Shown: positions 9,129-19,293 of the stretch, in pieces
How positions within the stretch are numbered: the first letter of the stretch is position 1
Layout: the number at the start of each line of letters is the position of its first letter
Assembly (NCBI GenBank): GCA_018402205.1
Contig: JAGYIX010000003.1
Span: 186,001-250,000 of the forward strand
Direction of reading: 5' to 3'
DNA: 64,000 nt
Source of the DNA: Flavobacteriaceae bacterium
Lineage (GTDB): Bacteria > Bacteroidota > Bacteroidia > Flavobacteriales > Flavobacteriaceae
Made by a program: the position numbers and the translations under genes
Notes under the pieces: generated by a model
What the model was told of the DNA's origin: nothing
The model's database searches: none
What the model saw: only the letters and a program-made list of their open reading frames with translations

Positions 9129-9594
9129 AAATACGATGCATTAAACGCTTCTTGTCATTGATCGACTCTTCCATAGAAATCATCGTTTCTGTTCTACTCA
9201 CTCCATCGATGTCGTCAATTTTAAAAATGATATTTTTCGCATGTGTTGTGTCGCGTGCGCGAATCTTACAAAAAATATTAAACTTTCCGGTGGTAATGTG
9301 CGCCACAGTCACGAAAGGAATCTCCTCAAGTCGTTCCAAAACAAACTTGGTTTGGTGTGTTTTTTCTAAAAAAATACCTATGTATGCAATAAATGAATAC
9401 CCCAATTTTTCATAATCTAGGGTGAGTGAAGATCCTTGAATTAATTCAGCATCTTCCATTTTTTTAACACGAACATGTACTGTTCCGGCCGAAATCAACA
9501 ACTTCTTAGCTATATCTGTGTAAGGAATTCTGGTGTTATCAATCAGCATATCAAGAATTTGGTGATCGATTTCGTCTAATTTAATCTTGGCCAT
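9115..9594 (-). CDS. Lrp/AsnC-family transcriptional regulator
   Basis: A 159-residue regulator with an N-terminal winged helix-turn-helix (about 5-55, DEIDHQILDMLIDNTR then YTDIAKKLLISAGTVHVRVKKME) and a C-terminal RAM/ACT-like ligand and oligomerisation domain (about 65-150). Proteins of this family bind amino acids as octamers or dimers and often repress their own gene. A 10-bp inverted repeat overlaps the promoter just upstream, which fits autoregulation. The nearest amino-acid genes are proline and alanine dehydrogenases, but no direct link is shown. Confidence 0.92.
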   Translation of the reverse strand: MAKIKLDEIDHQILDMLIDNTRIPYTDIAKKLLISAGTVHVRVKKMEDAELIQGSSLTLDYEKLGYSFIAYIGIFLEKTHQTKFVLERLEEIPFVTVAHITTGKFNIFCKIRARDTTHAKNIIFKIDDIDGVSRTETMISMEESINDKKRLMHRIFNDM

Positions 9595-9630
9595 ATAATT
9601 ACACTTTTAGTATTGATTAATGCCTATTGC

Positions 9631-9662
9631 AGCTAATTTTTCTTCCAATTGCAAAATTAGCT
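9631..9662. promoter_or_regulatory. Inverted repeat over the lrp-type promoter, candidate operator
   Basis: Perfect 10-bp arms AGCTAATTTT (9631-9640) and AAAATTAGCT (9653-9662) are separated by 12 nt, giving two half-sites about two helical turns apart. The right arm contains the -7 box of the Lrp/AsnC-type gene. Binding by that regulator is an inference; a transcript hairpin is the alternative. Confidence 0.5.
9652..9659 (-). promoter_or_regulatory. Putative -7 box (TAATTTTG) for the Lrp/AsnC-type regulator
   Basis: An exact TAnnTTTG match on the minus strand, inside the right arm of the inverted repeat and about 57 nt upstream of the start codon. Confidence 0.55.
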
Positions 9663-9714
9663 AAGAATTTTTCAACAAACGCCCTAATAGCAATTTTTAA
9701 ATCGGCCTGTCAAA

Positions 9715-10722
9715 TTAAAGTGAGGGTGCATCTATGACTTGATATCGGAAGTTGCTCCATGACTTATCTTCGTTAATCAGTTGGTATTCATCAGGCTCAT
9801 AGAACACTGTGCCATTCTCTAAGCGCTCTTTATAGCGAATCCCTGTTAGTGTATTTTCTACTTTGTTATAAAGTCCTTCATCATAACCAAATTCCGTGTT
9901 TTCAGGTATGTTATTGTAGCTCTTGACTAAAATATTTTTGGAGAGGCTCTCTAGACCTAAAAAACCTTGTGCGATACCAAAAAGAGATTCATATACCAAT
10001 CGTCTTGTAATAACACGATCGTAATCGGTGCCCCATTGACCTGCCTCTATGAGGATTGTTGGAATGCCTTTATGTGCTAAAAAATCTCCAAAACAGTTTC
10101 GGTCAAAAGAATCATTAAACCTTCCCACCCTTTGTTTCACCGATTTAGGAAAAGACTCAAAAAGCCGCGCAATTAAGGCCATAGAGCTCAATCGTGAATC
10201 GGTTAGCTTACGATACTCGTCTGCGGCAGGTGCTAAGAACGAAATAGCCGCTTCTAGCTGTGTGCGTCCAACGGTAAATCGAGTGCGCTGATCGTGTAAA
10301 TTCAAGCATAGATCCGGAGAAAAATCACTCAATACCTTCATAAACGCCTGAGTCTCGGGTTGAGTCTGTTTGACGGCGTCACGATTTAAATCGATCCCGT
10401 TTGCATTTTGGCGGGTATACCCCTCAGCTCCATCAGGATTTAGTTGAAATAAAAGCACAAAGCTAAATGAACGTAAAAAGCTTGTGTCTTCGTTTATGCG
10501 CATAAAAAAGTCAAACAAACCACGTGTGGTGGTACTTTCATTCCCATGCATTTGTGACCAGGCCAGTATTTTTTTTGAGCCACTGCCAACTTTTACTGCG
10601 TAAATAGGCCTATTCTTTACAGACTTTCCAATGACTTCAAGTACCGCATACTTTTGCAAAACCTTTGTCAACAGTTCCGGCGGAAGGTAACGCGAATGAA
10701 AAACAGTTTCTCGATTCAACAT
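9715..10722 (-). CDS. M14-family zinc carboxypeptidase-like protein
   Basis: A 335-residue metallocarboxypeptidase-fold protein. The zinc ligands are His59 and Glu62 in MHGNES and His143 in LNLHDQR; LNPDGAEGYTRQNANGIDLNRD is the substrate-binding signature and ILIEAGQWG supplies the likely catalytic Glu226. There is no signal peptide, so a cytosolic role on peptides is more likely than secretion. Substrate is unknown. The gene stands alone between the Lrp/AsnC-type gene and a divergent lipoprotein gene, with starts about 56 nt apart. Confidence 0.9.
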   Translation of the reverse strand: MLNRETVFHSRYLPPELLTKVLQKYAVLEVIGKSVKNRPIYAVKVGSGSKKILAWSQMHGNESTTTRGLFDFFMRINEDTSFLRSFSFVLLFQLNPDGAEGYTRQNANGIDLNRDAVKQTQPETQAFMKVLSDFSPDLCLNLHDQRTRFTVGRTQLEAAISFLAPAADEYRKLTDSRLSSMALIARLFESFPKSVKQRVGRFNDSFDRNCFGDFLAHKGIPTILIEAGQWGTDYDRVITRRLVYESLFGIAQGFLGLESLSKNILVKSYNNIPENTEFGYDEGLYNKVENTLTGIRYKERLENGTVFYEPDEYQLINEDKSWSNFRYQVIDAPSL

Positions 10723-10754
10723 GTATAGCAGGGGTTCAAAGGGTTTTAAGCACT

Positions 10755-10762
10755 TATATTTG
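10755..10762 (+). promoter_or_regulatory. Putative -7 box (TATATTTG) for the lipoprotein gene
   Basis: An exact TAnnTTTG match 16 nt upstream of the lipoprotein ATG. Its position supports the short gene start over a longer frame that opens upstream. Confidence 0.6.
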
Positions 10763-10778
10763 CAGAAGATACTTTAGC

Positions 10779-11156
10779 ATGAAGTCAAAAATAACCCTAG
10801 TAATCTTATTTTTTGTAGCGTATAGCTGTTATTCCCCTCCAAAACGCGAATGCGCTCAGGTTAAAACCGGATCTTTCGAATTCATTTCTGTAGTTGAGGG
10901 CGATACACTAGTTAGTCGTTTTGATCGTTTTGAAGATTTTGAAATTGACTATTATCAAGGAAAGACAGATACTTCAGCGGTTAAATGGGTGAATGACTGC
11001 GAATTTGTATTGCGCAATAAAAATCCCAAATCTCTCAATGAGCAGCAAGCCGTTTACATTAAAATTTTGAGCACCGATGAAAGCGGATATTCTTTTGAGT
11101 ATGGCATTCTGAAAGATGCCAAACGTCTAAAAGGTTACGCTAAAAGATTAAAATAG
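10779..11156 (+). CDS. Small conserved lipoprotein (often found beside parC in Flavobacteriia)
   Basis: A 125-residue lipoprotein: MKSKITLVILFFVAYSC is a type II signal peptide with lipobox cysteine at residue 17, so the mature protein should be anchored to a membrane facing the periplasm. The mature part includes KTGSFEF, IDYYQGKTDTSAVKW, NDCEFVLRNKNPKS and YIKILS. Homologues sit at this place beside topoisomerase IV genes and I recall some carrying the label DNA topoisomerase IV, which this sequence does not support. Function is unknown. I start at the ATG at 10779 because of the signal peptide and the promoter. The 3' end overlaps parC by 9 nt. Confidence 0.87.
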   Translation: MKSKITLVILFFVAYSCYSPPKRECAQVKTGSFEFISVVEGDTLVSRFDRFEDFEIDYYQGKTDTSAVKWVNDCEFVLRNKNPKSLNEQQAVYIKILSTDESGYSFEYGILKDAKRLKGYAKRLK

Positions 11157-13742
11157 TAGCAGCGATCCATCGTTAGTATCTGTAGTATCCTCACTTTCTG
11201 ATGATTGTATCTTTTCTTCAACCTCTTCACTTATGGTGAAAGGCAAGGGTTCATGAAGGTGAATCTGTTTGATCTTTTGGGTAGTAAGTTGATTGCCCAA
11301 AGCCTTTATCCCCTTTATAGAAATAAAATCAGCCACATCGACAAGTTGTGGAGGCAACTCTTCTTTTCCACGTGGTTTGACAAATTCTAGCGTTAACGAC
11401 GGACGGTAATCGGAGACCATAAGCAATAACTCCGATCCTTTAGACTCGCTAATGACTATCTCTTCTTTGTGCTCTTGTTCGATTAGAAATCTCTTGATGA
11501 AATAGCGCTCGCGTTCTGCGTCAAAATAGATTACAGATATTGGCTTTTGCGGAATCCATTTCTCAATGAGCACTGTAGACTCAGGAATTTGCAAACTCAG
11601 GTCTGGAACAACGGTTTTCACCGTACCCTCTGTAGTTCCGATGAGTAATAAGTCATTGGGTTTAAAATAACCTAAATGCTTACCTCGATCATCCGTGTTT
11701 AGTCTCCCAGTAACCTCATCAAACCAAATAGATCTAGGTTTGAGAGTGCTGCGTCCTGAAGATTTAAACTCGATGCGCTTAATGGGATACTTGGTTACTA
11801 AATTTCCTTTAGAAGCCCTGCCCTTAATGAGAACTTCAGAAAAATCTACATCCCATTTAAGTTTCTTTATGCTTCCCGATTGCCTTAAAAGCACTGTAAC
11901 CACCTCAGCCTCTCCATTTGGATTCGCCGAAAAATGCAGAACACTAACTCCCTGAGCATCCCCTACCAAACTGTATGCTTTGTCGCGTGTTACCGCGGTA
12001 ACGTTAAAGCGTTTTATATAAGAAGGTCCTGATTTAGGAAGCTTATAGATCATATTATAAACCATACGCTGATCGTTCTTCTTAAAGACTCCAGCGTATA
12101 TAATCTCTTTTCCTACGAAAACCTTCGCATCCACTTTGGTGACCATCATGGTTCCATCTTGGAGAAAAACGATAACATCATCAATATCACTGCATTCTGC
12201 AACATACTCGTCTTTCTTAAGGCCAGTTCCAATAAATCCTTCTTCTCTATTCATGTAGAGTTTCAGGTTTCGTATGACCACCTTGGTAGCTTCGATCGCA
12301 TCAAATACCTTAATTTCCGATTTGCGTTCTCTACCAGCTCCAAATTTCTTTTTTAACGCCTTGAAATAATTAACGGCATAAGGAACCAAATGTTCTAAAT
12401 GGTTCTTCACTTCTGCAATATCTTCTTCTAGCGCCTCAATTAGTGCGGCAGCTTTGTCCAAGTCAAACTTTGAGATTCGCTTTATCTTGATCTCTGTAAG
12501 TTTCTCAATATCGTCAATGGTAAGTTCGCGCTTAAGGTGCTTAATATGCGGGTTTAAACCCAAGCGAATGGCATTGATTACGCCATCCCAGGTTTCTTGA
12601 TCTTCTATATCTCGATAGATTCTTTTCTCAATAAAAATGCGTTCGAGAGAAGCAAAATGCCACTGCTCTTCAAGTTCGTGCAACCGAATTTCGAGCTCTT
12701 GTTTGAGTAACTCAACCGTGCGTTCTGTAGAGCGCTTAAGTATAGTGTTTACGTCAATAAAAATGGGCTTATTGTCTTCAATAATACACGAAAGGGGGGC
12801 AATAGATTGCTCACAACTCGTAAAGGCATATAGGGCGTCTATTGTTTTATCTGGAGAGATTCCTGGTGGAAGGTGAATTAAAATCTCTACGTTGGCGGCG
12901 GTATTGTCTTCGATCTTTTTTACCCGAATTTTTCCTTTTTCATTCGCCTTAAGAATAGATTCAATAAGGGTACTGGTGTTTGTGCCAAAAGGTATTTCTC
13001 TTACCACTAATGTGCCTTTGTCGAGAATATCAATTTTAGCACGCACCCTGATACGTCCTCCTCTAAGTCCGTAGTTATAATTTTCTACATCGATAAGACC
13101 TCCTGTAGGAAAATCAGGAACTAGTGTAAACGGCTTGTTATTTAAATGTGCTATGCTTGCATCGATAAGCTCAATGAAATTGTGAGGAAGAATTTTAGTA
13201 GAAAGCCCTACCGCGATACCTTCTGCCCCTTGGGCCAGTAACATGGGGAATTTAACTGGTAGGTTTATTGGCTCCTTTCTTCGGCCGTCGTACGAGAGTT
13301 GCCATTCCGTTACTTTAGGGCTAAAGACTACTTCGAGCGCAAATTTGGACAAACGCGCTTCGATATATCTTGAGGCCGCAGCACTATCTCCTGTTAAAAT
13401 ATTACCCCAGTTTCCCTGTGTGTCAATAAGCAGTTCTTTTTGCCCCATCTGCACCATGGCATCGGCAATACTCGCGTCACCGTGCGGATGATACTGCATA
13501 CTGTGCCCAACCACGTTAGCCACCTTGTTGTAGCGACCATCATCGAGTTCTTTCAATGCATGCATGATGCGCCGTTGAACCGGTTTAAATCCGTCTTCAA
13601 TAGCCGGAACAGCCCGTTCTAGTATAACATAAGAGGCATAGTCCAAAAACCAATCTTTGTACATGCCCGTCACGGTAATCATGCGCTCTGGCCCTGAGTC
13701 TTCGGGAGTACCTGACAACTGTTCTAAAGCATCATCACTCAT
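11148..13742 (-). CDS. parC: DNA topoisomerase IV subunit A
   Basis: ParC is the DNA-cleaving subunit of topoisomerase IV, which decatenates daughter chromosomes. The 864-residue protein has the winged-helix and tower domains with QYHPHGDAS and the catalytic tyrosine at Tyr126 in [11 protein letters not shown], a coiled-coil region near 440-480, and a C-terminal beta-pinwheel. I choose ParC over GyrA because it partners a ParE-type subunit directly upstream and lacks a clear GyrA box. Its ATG overlaps the parE stop by 8 nt (ATGAGTGA), so the two subunits are translationally coupled. Confidence 0.93.
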   Translation of the reverse strand: MSDDALEQLSGTPEDSGPERMITVTGMYKDWFLDYASYVILERAVPAIEDGFKPVQRRIMHALKELDDGRYNKVANVVGHSMQYHPHGDASIADAMVQMGQKELLIDTQGNWGNILTGDSAAASRYIEARLSKFALEVVFSPKVTEWQLSYDGRRKEPINLPVKFPMLLAQGAEGIAVGLSTKILPHNFIELIDASIAHLNNKPFTLVPDFPTGGLIDVENYNYGLRGGRIRVRAKIDILDKGTLVVREIPFGTNTSTLIESILKANEKGKIRVKKIEDNTAANVEILIHLPPGISPDKTIDALYAFTSCEQSIAPLSCIIEDNKPIFIDVNTILKRSTERTVELLKQELEIRLHELEEQWHFASLERIFIEKRIYRDIEDQETWDGVINAIRLGLNPHIKHLKRELTIDDIEKLTEIKIKRISKFDLDKAAALIEALEEDIAEVKNHLEHLVPYAVNYFKALKKKFGAGRERKSEIKVFDAIEATKVVIRNLKLYMNREEGFIGTGLKKDEYVAECSDIDDVIVFLQDGTMMVTKVDAKVFVGKEIIYAGVFKKNDQRMVYNMIYKLPKSGPSYIKRFNVTAVTRDKAYSLVGDAQGVSVLHFSANPNGEAEVVTVLLRQSGSIKKLKWDVDFSEVLIKGRASKGNLVTKYPIKRIEFKSSGRSTLKPRSIWFDEVTGRLNTDDRGKHLGYFKPNDLLLIGTTEGTVKTVVPDLSLQIPESTVLIEKWIPQKPISVIYFDAERERYFIKRFLIEQEHKEEIVISESKGSELLLMVSDYRPSLTLEFVKPRGKEELPPQLVDVADFISIKGIKALGNQLTTQKIKQIHLHEPLPFTISEEVEEKIQSSESEDTTDTNDGSLLLF

Positions 13743-15582
13743 GGATTACATCTAATTCTACCTTCAAATTTTCAATCACAAATTCTTGACGTTCAGGGGT
13801 ATTCTTGCCCATGTAAAAATCAAGCAGCTGATCAATGCTCATTGCGCGGTCTAACAGAACGGGTTCTAGTCGAATTTCTTCGCCAATAAAGTGCTTGAAC
13901 TCATCGGGAGAAATTTCTCCCAAGCCTTTAAATCGTGTAATCTCTGGTCTTGCACTTAACTCTTCAATAGCTGCCTTGCGCTCGCGATCACTATAACAAT
14001 AGATTGTTTTCTTCTTGTCCCGTACTCTAAACAAAGGGGTTTGCAAAATATATAGGTGGTTCTCTTTTATCAGTTCTGGAAAGAATTGTAAAAAGAAAGT
14101 AATCAAAAGCAATCTAATGTGCATGCCATCTACGTCAGCATCTGTTGCTATAACAATATTGTTATAACGCAAATCCTCCATAGATTCTTCAATGTTAAGC
14201 GCCGACTGAAGCAAATTAAATTCTTCATTTTCATATACAATCTTCTTAGTCATACCAAAGGAATTCAATGGCTTACCCCTTAGACTGAATACGGCTTGAG
14301 TATTGACATCTCTTGATTTTGTAATAGACCCCGATGCCGAATCACCCTCGGTAATGAACAAGGTACTTTCTAATCTACGATCGCTCTTAAGATCAGTTAA
14401 ATGAATACGACAATCGCGTAATTTTTTATTGTGCAAATTGGCCTTTTTGCACGTTCTTTTGCCAATTTACGTATGCCCGAAAGCTCTTTACGCTCACGCT
14501 CTGCTTGAATGATTTTGCGCTGAATAGCCTCTGCAGTTTCTGGATGTTGATGTAGGTAATTATCTAAGTGATGTCCTACAAAATCGTTAATATAAGAGCG
14601 CACGGTAGGCAACTTTCCTCCCATATCGGTAGAGCCCAATTTCGTTTTGGTTTGGCTTTCAAACACAGGCTCCATTACTTTGATGGCTATAGCTGAAATA
14701 ATCGATTTGCGCACGTCTGAAGGTTCGTAATTTTTACCGTAAAAATCTCTGATTGTCTTCACGATTGCCTCTCTAAAAGCAGATTGATGCGTTCCTCCTT
14801 GAGTTGTGTGCTGCCCGTTGACAAAAGAATGGTACTCCTCGCTGTATTGCGATCTACTGTGAGTAAGGGCAACCTCAATATCCTCTCCTTTTAAATGGAT
14901 GATAGGATAGAGAAAATCGTCGCTAGAATTTTGATCCTCTAAAAGATCTTTTAACCCATTTTCAGAGAAAAACTTCTGGCCATTATACAGCAATGGTTAA
15001 GCCAGGGTTTAGAAAAACATAATTCTTGAGCATACGCTCTACATATTCGTCTCTGAATCTGTAATTCTTAAAAATCGCTGCATCTGGGGTAAATTCGATC
15101 AAAGTGCCGTTTCTATGCTGCTTTTCTTCTTCTGACTCTTCGACTAACAGACCCTGCTCAAATAATGCGGTTTTAACCTTGCCCTCTCTAAAAGAGAATA
15201 CCTTGAATTGGCTTGAAAGCGCATTCACTGCTTTGGCACCCACACCGTTTAGTCCAACTGATTTTTTAAACGCTCGAGTATCGTATTTTCCGCCCGTATT
15301 CATTTTTGATACTACCTCTACCACTTTTCCTAAAGGTATTCCGCGGCCGTAATCTCTTACGCTCATATACCTTTCGTTAAGAGCAATTTCAATGGTTTTA
15401 CCCGAACCCATAACGAATTCATCGACACTATTATCTATGATTTCCTTGAGCAGAATGTAGATTCCGTCATCTGCAGACGATCCGTCTCCTAACTTTCCTA
15501 TATACATACCTGGCCTTAGGCGAATATGCTCGCGCCAGTCTAAAGACCGTATATTATCTTCTGTATAGGTCGTTTCGGTCAT
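13735..15582 (-). CDS. parE: DNA topoisomerase IV subunit B, reading frame broken twice
   Basis: ParE is the ATPase subunit of topoisomerase IV. Three consecutive frames together give a full-length protein of about 615 residues. Segment one (15582 to about 14990) holds the GHKL ATPase ([34 protein letters not shown]). Segment two (about 14990-14449) holds the transducer domain with [19 protein letters not shown]. Segment three (about 14448-13735) holds the TOPRIM region ([32 protein letters not shown]). An extra base at 14988-14991 and a missing A in the run 14444-14448 exactly compensate each other. The gene is essential elsewhere and every motif is intact, so sequence error is the likeliest cause. 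Start is the ATG at 15582, not the TTG 15 nt upstream. Confidence 0.88.
14444..14448 (-). other. Second frame break in parE: A-run one base short
   Basis: On the minus strand the run reads GCAAAAAGG. Six A residues would give GCA AAA AAG GCC AAT, restoring AKKAN and the conserved HNKKLRDC that follows. With five, the frame shifts and ends after about 15 residues. Confidence 0.8.
14988..14991 (-). other. First frame break in parE: one extra base
   Basis: On the minus strand ACC ATT GCT GTA TAA ends the first frame. Removing one base from GCTG restores TI-x-YNGQKF, the conserved continuation. The run is not a homopolymer, so this is less typical of a sequencing artefact than the second break. 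Confidence 0.75.
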
Positions 15583-15598
15583 GAATAAGTGATCCAAT

Positions 15599-15606
15599 CA
15601 AAATTA
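15599..15606 (-). promoter_or_regulatory. Putative -7 box (TAATTTTG) for parE-parC
   Basis: An exact TAnnTTTG match on the minus strand, ending 16 nt before the parE ATG at 15582. It supports that start over the upstream TTG. Confidence 0.6.
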
Positions 15607-15623
15607 GGGTACAAGATACTTGA

Positions 15624-15651
15624 CCACTGACCTTTTATCGGAAGGCAGTGG
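15624..15651. other. Hairpin between ychF and parE
   Basis: CCACTGACCTT (15624-15634) pairs with AAGGCAGTGG (15642-15651), a 10-bp stem with one bulged A and a 7-nt loop. It follows ychF and precedes the parE promoter. There is no T-run after the stem in the ychF direction, so it is not a classical intrinsic terminator; an RNA 3'-end stabiliser is possible. Confidence 0.45.
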
Positions 15652-15682
15652 ATGAAAGTAATTAACAATAGAAAGTGAAGTT

Positions 15683-16777
15683 TTACACATTGAAACGAAA
15701 ATGCATCACATCTCCGTCTTTGACGATATACTCTTTTCCTTCTACGCGCATTTTTCCGGCTTCTTTAACTTTTTGCTCGCTTCCAAGCGCAATATAATCG
15801 TCAAAAGCTATTACCTCTGCCCGAATAAAGCCTTTCTCAAAATCTGTATGAATTACACCGGCTGCTTGAGGTGCAGAACTGCCGGCAGAAATAGTCCAAG
15901 CACGTACCTCTTTCTTTCCGGCCGTGAAATAGGTTTCTAGCTTAAGTAGTTCATAAGCCTTGCGAATAAGTTTAGCCGCTCCGGGCTCATCTAAGCCTAC
16001 ATCTTCCAAAAACAGTTGACGCTCTTCAAAGCTTTCAAGCTCGGCAATATCGGCCTCAAGCGCAACAGCGAGCACGAGAACCTGTGCATTCTCTGCGGCT
16101 ACTATTTCTTTCACCCGGTCTACATGTGGGTTTGATGAACTAGCTGAAGCCTCGTCTACGTTACATACATAAAGCACTGGTTTATCGGTGATCAACTGAA
16201 GTGGAGCAATGAAGCTATACCTTTCTTCTTCAGATAATTTAAACGCACGAACCGATTTTCCTTGTAAAAGGCATTCTCTTACTTGATCGAGCACGGCCTT
16301 TTCATTTTGTGCCTCTTTGTTGCCTATTTTGGCGGCCCTGGCCACTTTTTCTAGGCGTTTTTCAACCGTTTCTAAATCTTTTAACTGCAGCTCAATATCA
16401 ATGGTCTCTTTGTCTCTAATAGGATCAACAGAGCCATCTACGTGCACAATATTATCGTTGTCAAAGCAGCGTAGCACATGTAAAATAGCATCTGTTTCTC
16501 TAATATTACCAAGAAATTGATTGCCTAGCCCCTCACCTTTACTAGCCCCTTTAACTAACCCAGCTATATCCACAATATCAACGGTAGCCGGAACCACTCT
16601 TTCAGGCACTACAAGCGCTTCTAGTTGCTTTAATCTTGGGTCAGGAACATTAACCACCCCGATATTAGGCTCAATGGTACAAAATGGAAAATTTGCACTT
16701 TGCGCCTTGGCGTTCGACAAACAATTGAATAGGGTTGATTTGCCCACATTGGGTAACCCAACTATACCTGCTTTCAT
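15683..16777 (-). CDS. ychF: Redox-regulated/ribosome-associated ATPase of the Obg family
   Basis: YchF (OLA1 in eukaryotes) is a P-loop NTPase of the Obg group that prefers ATP and associates with ribosomes. The 364-residue protein has the G1 motif [12 protein letters not shown] at the N-terminus, the switch [13 protein letters not shown]3 [10 protein letters not shown], a coiled-coil insertion (about 125-175) and a C-terminal TGS domain that binds RNA. Length is exactly that of the family. It lies 10 nt downstream of the ferredoxin gene on the same strand and probably shares its transcript. Confidence 0.96.
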   Translation of the reverse strand: MKAGIVGLPNVGKSTLFNCLSNAKAQSANFPFCTIEPNIGVVNVPDPRLKQLEALVVPERVVPATVDIVDIAGLVKGASKGEGLGNQFLGNIRETDAILHVLRCFDNDNIVHVDGSVDPIRDKETIDIELQLKDLETVEKRLEKVARAAKIGNKEAQNEKAVLDQVRECLLQGKSVRAFKLSEEERYSFIAPLQLITDKPVLYVCNVDEASASSSNPHVDRVKEIVAAENAQVLVLAVALEADIAELESFEERQLFLEDVGLDEPGAAKLIRKAYELLKLETYFTAGKKEVRAWTISAGSSAPQAAGVIHTDFEKGFIRAEVIAFDDYIALGSEQKVKEAGKMRVEGKEYIVKDGDVMHFRFNV

Positions 16778-16787
16778 CTTTAAAATA

Positions 16788-17150
<363 letters not shown>

Positions 17151-17151
17151 T

Positions 17152-17167
17152 TACTTTTGCAAAAGTA
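17152..17167. promoter_or_regulatory. Perfect 16-bp palindrome formed by two head-to-head -7 boxes
   Basis: TACTTTTGCAAAAGTA is a perfect palindrome. Its left half (17152-17159) is a -7 box for the plus-strand acyl-CoA reductase gene and its right half (17160-17167, minus strand) is a -7 box for the ferredoxin gene. Both halves match TAnnTTTG exactly. Two polymerases could not occupy both boxes at once, so the promoters should compete. Confidence 0.65.
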
Positions 17168-17190
17168 CTCCTGACTTGACTCATAAACAA

Positions 17191-18222
17191 ATGCCAAACG
17201 CTTCATTACTCCAAAGAATACAAAGTCTTAGCCAATTAGGGGTATTCTTAAGCAGCGCACTAAAGCCAACGGATAAATCTTCTGAGCAGCTTCTTCCCAT
17301 TTTAGAGGAAGCTATGGCCCAAAATCGGTGGTTTACTCACGACTCTATGAGGCAAGCTTTAGGCTATTGGGCTGAGCAGTTAAACCAAGAAACACTCCGT
17401 AAATGGATGATCTCTTATGCGATTAAAGAAACCAACCCTAAGCGTGTTCTTCTCATTTTGGCCGGCAATATTCCTTTGGTCGGATTCCACGATGTACTCT
17501 GCACTTACGTATCGGGTCACATCAGTGTAATAAAATCCTCACAAAAAGACAGCGTACTCATAGGGTTCATGATAAAGCAACTTCAAAAAATAGATAAGCA
17601 TGCTGCTGAAAGGTTCGAACTCGTCCCCCATACAACTACAAATTTTGAAGCGGTAATCGCCACAGGATCAACAAATTCTAGTCGCTATTTTGACTACTAC
17701 TTTAATTCTTATCCGCATATAATTCGTCGCAATAGAAACAGTGTTGCCTATGTAAATAACGCATTAGAACAAGCCCATCTAGAGCTCTTGTGCAAAGATG
17801 TATTTGATTATTATGGCCTAGGGTGTCGAAACGTCACTCATCTTATTATAGAACAAGGTTTCGACCTGAATCGCCTCGTAGAAACATTTTACCAACAAAC
17901 TGAACTACTAGCCCACAACAAATACATGAATAATGTAGATTACCATCGTTCTTTGTTTATACTAAATGGCCAGTCGTTCATAGACGCTAATGGTGTACTT
18001 CTTTCCGAAAATAGGTCTATAAGTTCTCCTATTGGGGTCATTCATTTTCATTGGGTAACTAACCGCAAAGAGGCTGATAGTTGGATTCTGTCGCACCAAC
18101 AAGAAATACAATGCGCAGTTGGTTTGGGCCCATCATATACTAGCTTTGGCGAATCTCAGCGTCCAAGCTTAGATAAGTATGCAGATCAAATTGATACCTT
18201 AGATTTTTTATTAGCTCTGTAA
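17191..18222 (+). CDS. LuxC-like acyl-CoA reductase
   Basis: A 343-residue member of the acyl-CoA reductase (LuxC) family, which reduces activated acyl groups to aldehydes with NADPH through a thioester on cysteine. The family landmarks are LILAGNIPLVGFHD, AVIATGSTNSSRYFDYYF, IIRRNRNSVAY and YYGLGCRNV, the last with the likely nucleophile Cys212. Family annotation covers the whole protein. No LuxE, LuxD or luciferase gene is near, so a light-producing role is not indicated; the neighbours are ferredoxin and serC. I use the ATG at 17191; the frame opens further upstream but across the promoter. Confidence 0.85.
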   Translation: MPNASLLQRIQSLSQLGVFLSSALKPTDKSSEQLLPILEEAMAQNRWFTHDSMRQALGYWAEQLNQETLRKWMISYAIKETNPKRVLLILAGNIPLVGFHDVLCTYVSGHISVIKSSQKDSVLIGFMIKQLQKIDKHAAERFELVPHTTTNFEAVIATGSTNSSRYFDYYFNSYPHIIRRNRNSVAYVNNALEQAHLELLCKDVFDYYGLGCRNVTHLIIEQGFDLNRLVETFYQQTELLAHNKYMNNVDYHRSLFILNGQSFIDANGVLLSENRSISSPIGVIHFHWVTNRKEADSWILSHQQEIQCAVGLGPSYTSFGESQRPSLDKYADQIDTLDFLLAL

Positions 18223-18225
18223 TAG

Positions 18226-19293
18226 ATGAAAAAACTCAATTTTGGTGCGGGGCCCTGTATTTTGCCCCAGTCGGTGTTTGAAGAATCAGCCAAAGCAGTA
18301 CTTGATTTTCAAGATCAAGGCCTGTCTATCCTTGAAATAAGTCATCGTTCTAAAGCATTTGAAGCGGTTATAGAAGAAGCTAGAAGCCTTTTACTTGAAC
18401 TAATGGGCTTAAAAGAATCGGAGTATGTCGCTCTTTTTCTTCAGGGTGGAGCTAGTCTACAGTTCGCTATGATTCCCTATAATTTTTTAAAGACCAAGGC
18501 AGCCTATATAGATACTGGGGTTTGGAGTCAAAAGGCAGTTAGTGAGGCCGAAAAGGTCGGAAAAGTAGAGATTGTGGCTTCGTCAAAAAAAGAAGGCTTT
18601 ACCCATATTCCTTCTCTAGAATCTCTTGAAGCAGATTACGATTACCTGCACTTGACTTCAAACAATACTATTTACGGAACCCAATTTCATCAGTTCCCTA
18701 AAGGCACTAATATTCCGCTTATTGCCGATATGAGTTCTGATATTCTTTCAACCTCTCGCGATTACTCAGCCTTTGATCTTATTTATGCTGGAGCACAAAA
18801 AAATATTGGACCTGCAGGCACAACTATAGTAGTTATTAAACGTGCGTTTTTAGAGAAGGTAAATGCCCTGAACAAGTTTAAGATTTTAAATTATACTGAG
18901 CATGTAAAGGCCGATAGCATGTTAAATACGCCCACTGTGTTTTCTATTTATGCCAGTCTGCTCAATTTAAGATGGCTTAAATCTAAAACGCTAGCGGCTA
19001 TTTATACCGAAAACACCAAGAAAGCTACTCTCTTATATGACACTTTAGATCGCTATAATTGGATACATCCATATGCGCACAAGACGAGCCGATCTCAAAT
19101 GAATATTACCTTTACCATTTCTGAAAATTCTCATGCAGAACTTTTTGACAGCTATTGTAATAAATACGATATTCACGGCCTGAAAGGCCACAGATTGGTT
19201 GGCGGATATAGGGCCTCATTGTACAATGCGCTGACTTTGGATAGCGTGAAGAGATTAACCGAGGCCTTGGATGAAGTAAATACGCATGTCTAA
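18226..19293 (+). CDS. serC: Phosphoserine aminotransferase
   Basis: SerC is the PLP enzyme that converts 3-phosphohydroxypyruvate and glutamate to O-phosphoserine, and also acts in PLP synthesis in some bacteria. The 355-residue protein has NFGAGPCILP at the start, the EISHRSKAFEAVIEEA motif, the phosphate-binding LFLQGGASLQFAMIPYN and the PLP lysine Lys192 in YAGAQKNIGPAG. It follows the acyl-CoA reductase after 3 nt and overlaps the next gene by 8 nt. serA is not in the window. Its product would also feed a phosphoserine-dependent cysteate synthase if one operates in this organism. Confidence 0.96.
   Translation: MKKLNFGAGPCILPQSVFEESAKAVLDFQDQGLSILEISHRSKAFEAVIEEARSLLLELMGLKESEYVALFLQGGASLQFAMIPYNFLKTKAAYIDTGVWSQKAVSEAEKVGKVEIVASSKKEGFTHIPSLESLEADYDYLHLTSNNTIYGTQFHQFPKGTNIPLIADMSSDILSTSRDYSAFDLIYAGAQKNIGPAGTTIVVIKRAFLEKVNALNKFKILNYTEHVKADSMLNTPTVFSIYASLLNLRWLKSKTLAAIYTENTKKATLLYDTLDRYNWIHPYAHKTSRSQMNITFTISENSHAELFDSYCNKYDIHGLKGHRLVGGYRASLYNALTLDSVKRLTEALDEVNTHV

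Noticed and set aside
10665-10778. Longer frame upstream of the lipoprotein, beginning MSTVPAEGNANE.
   Set aside because: It crosses the divergent peptidase start and the promoter, and hides a clear lipoprotein signal peptide that begins at the ATG at 10779.
10779-11156. Labelling the small lipoprotein as DNA topoisomerase IV, as some relatives appear to be.
   Set aside because: The protein has a lipobox and no topoisomerase feature; the label would come only from gene neighbourhood.
14397-14993. The middle and outer parE segments as separate genes.
   Set aside because: The segments join into one ParE with all motifs in order when two single bases are corrected; none has a credible independent start.
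15624-15651. Hairpin after ychF as an intrinsic terminator.
   Set aside because: No T-run follows the stem in the transcribed direction, so it is listed only as a hairpin.
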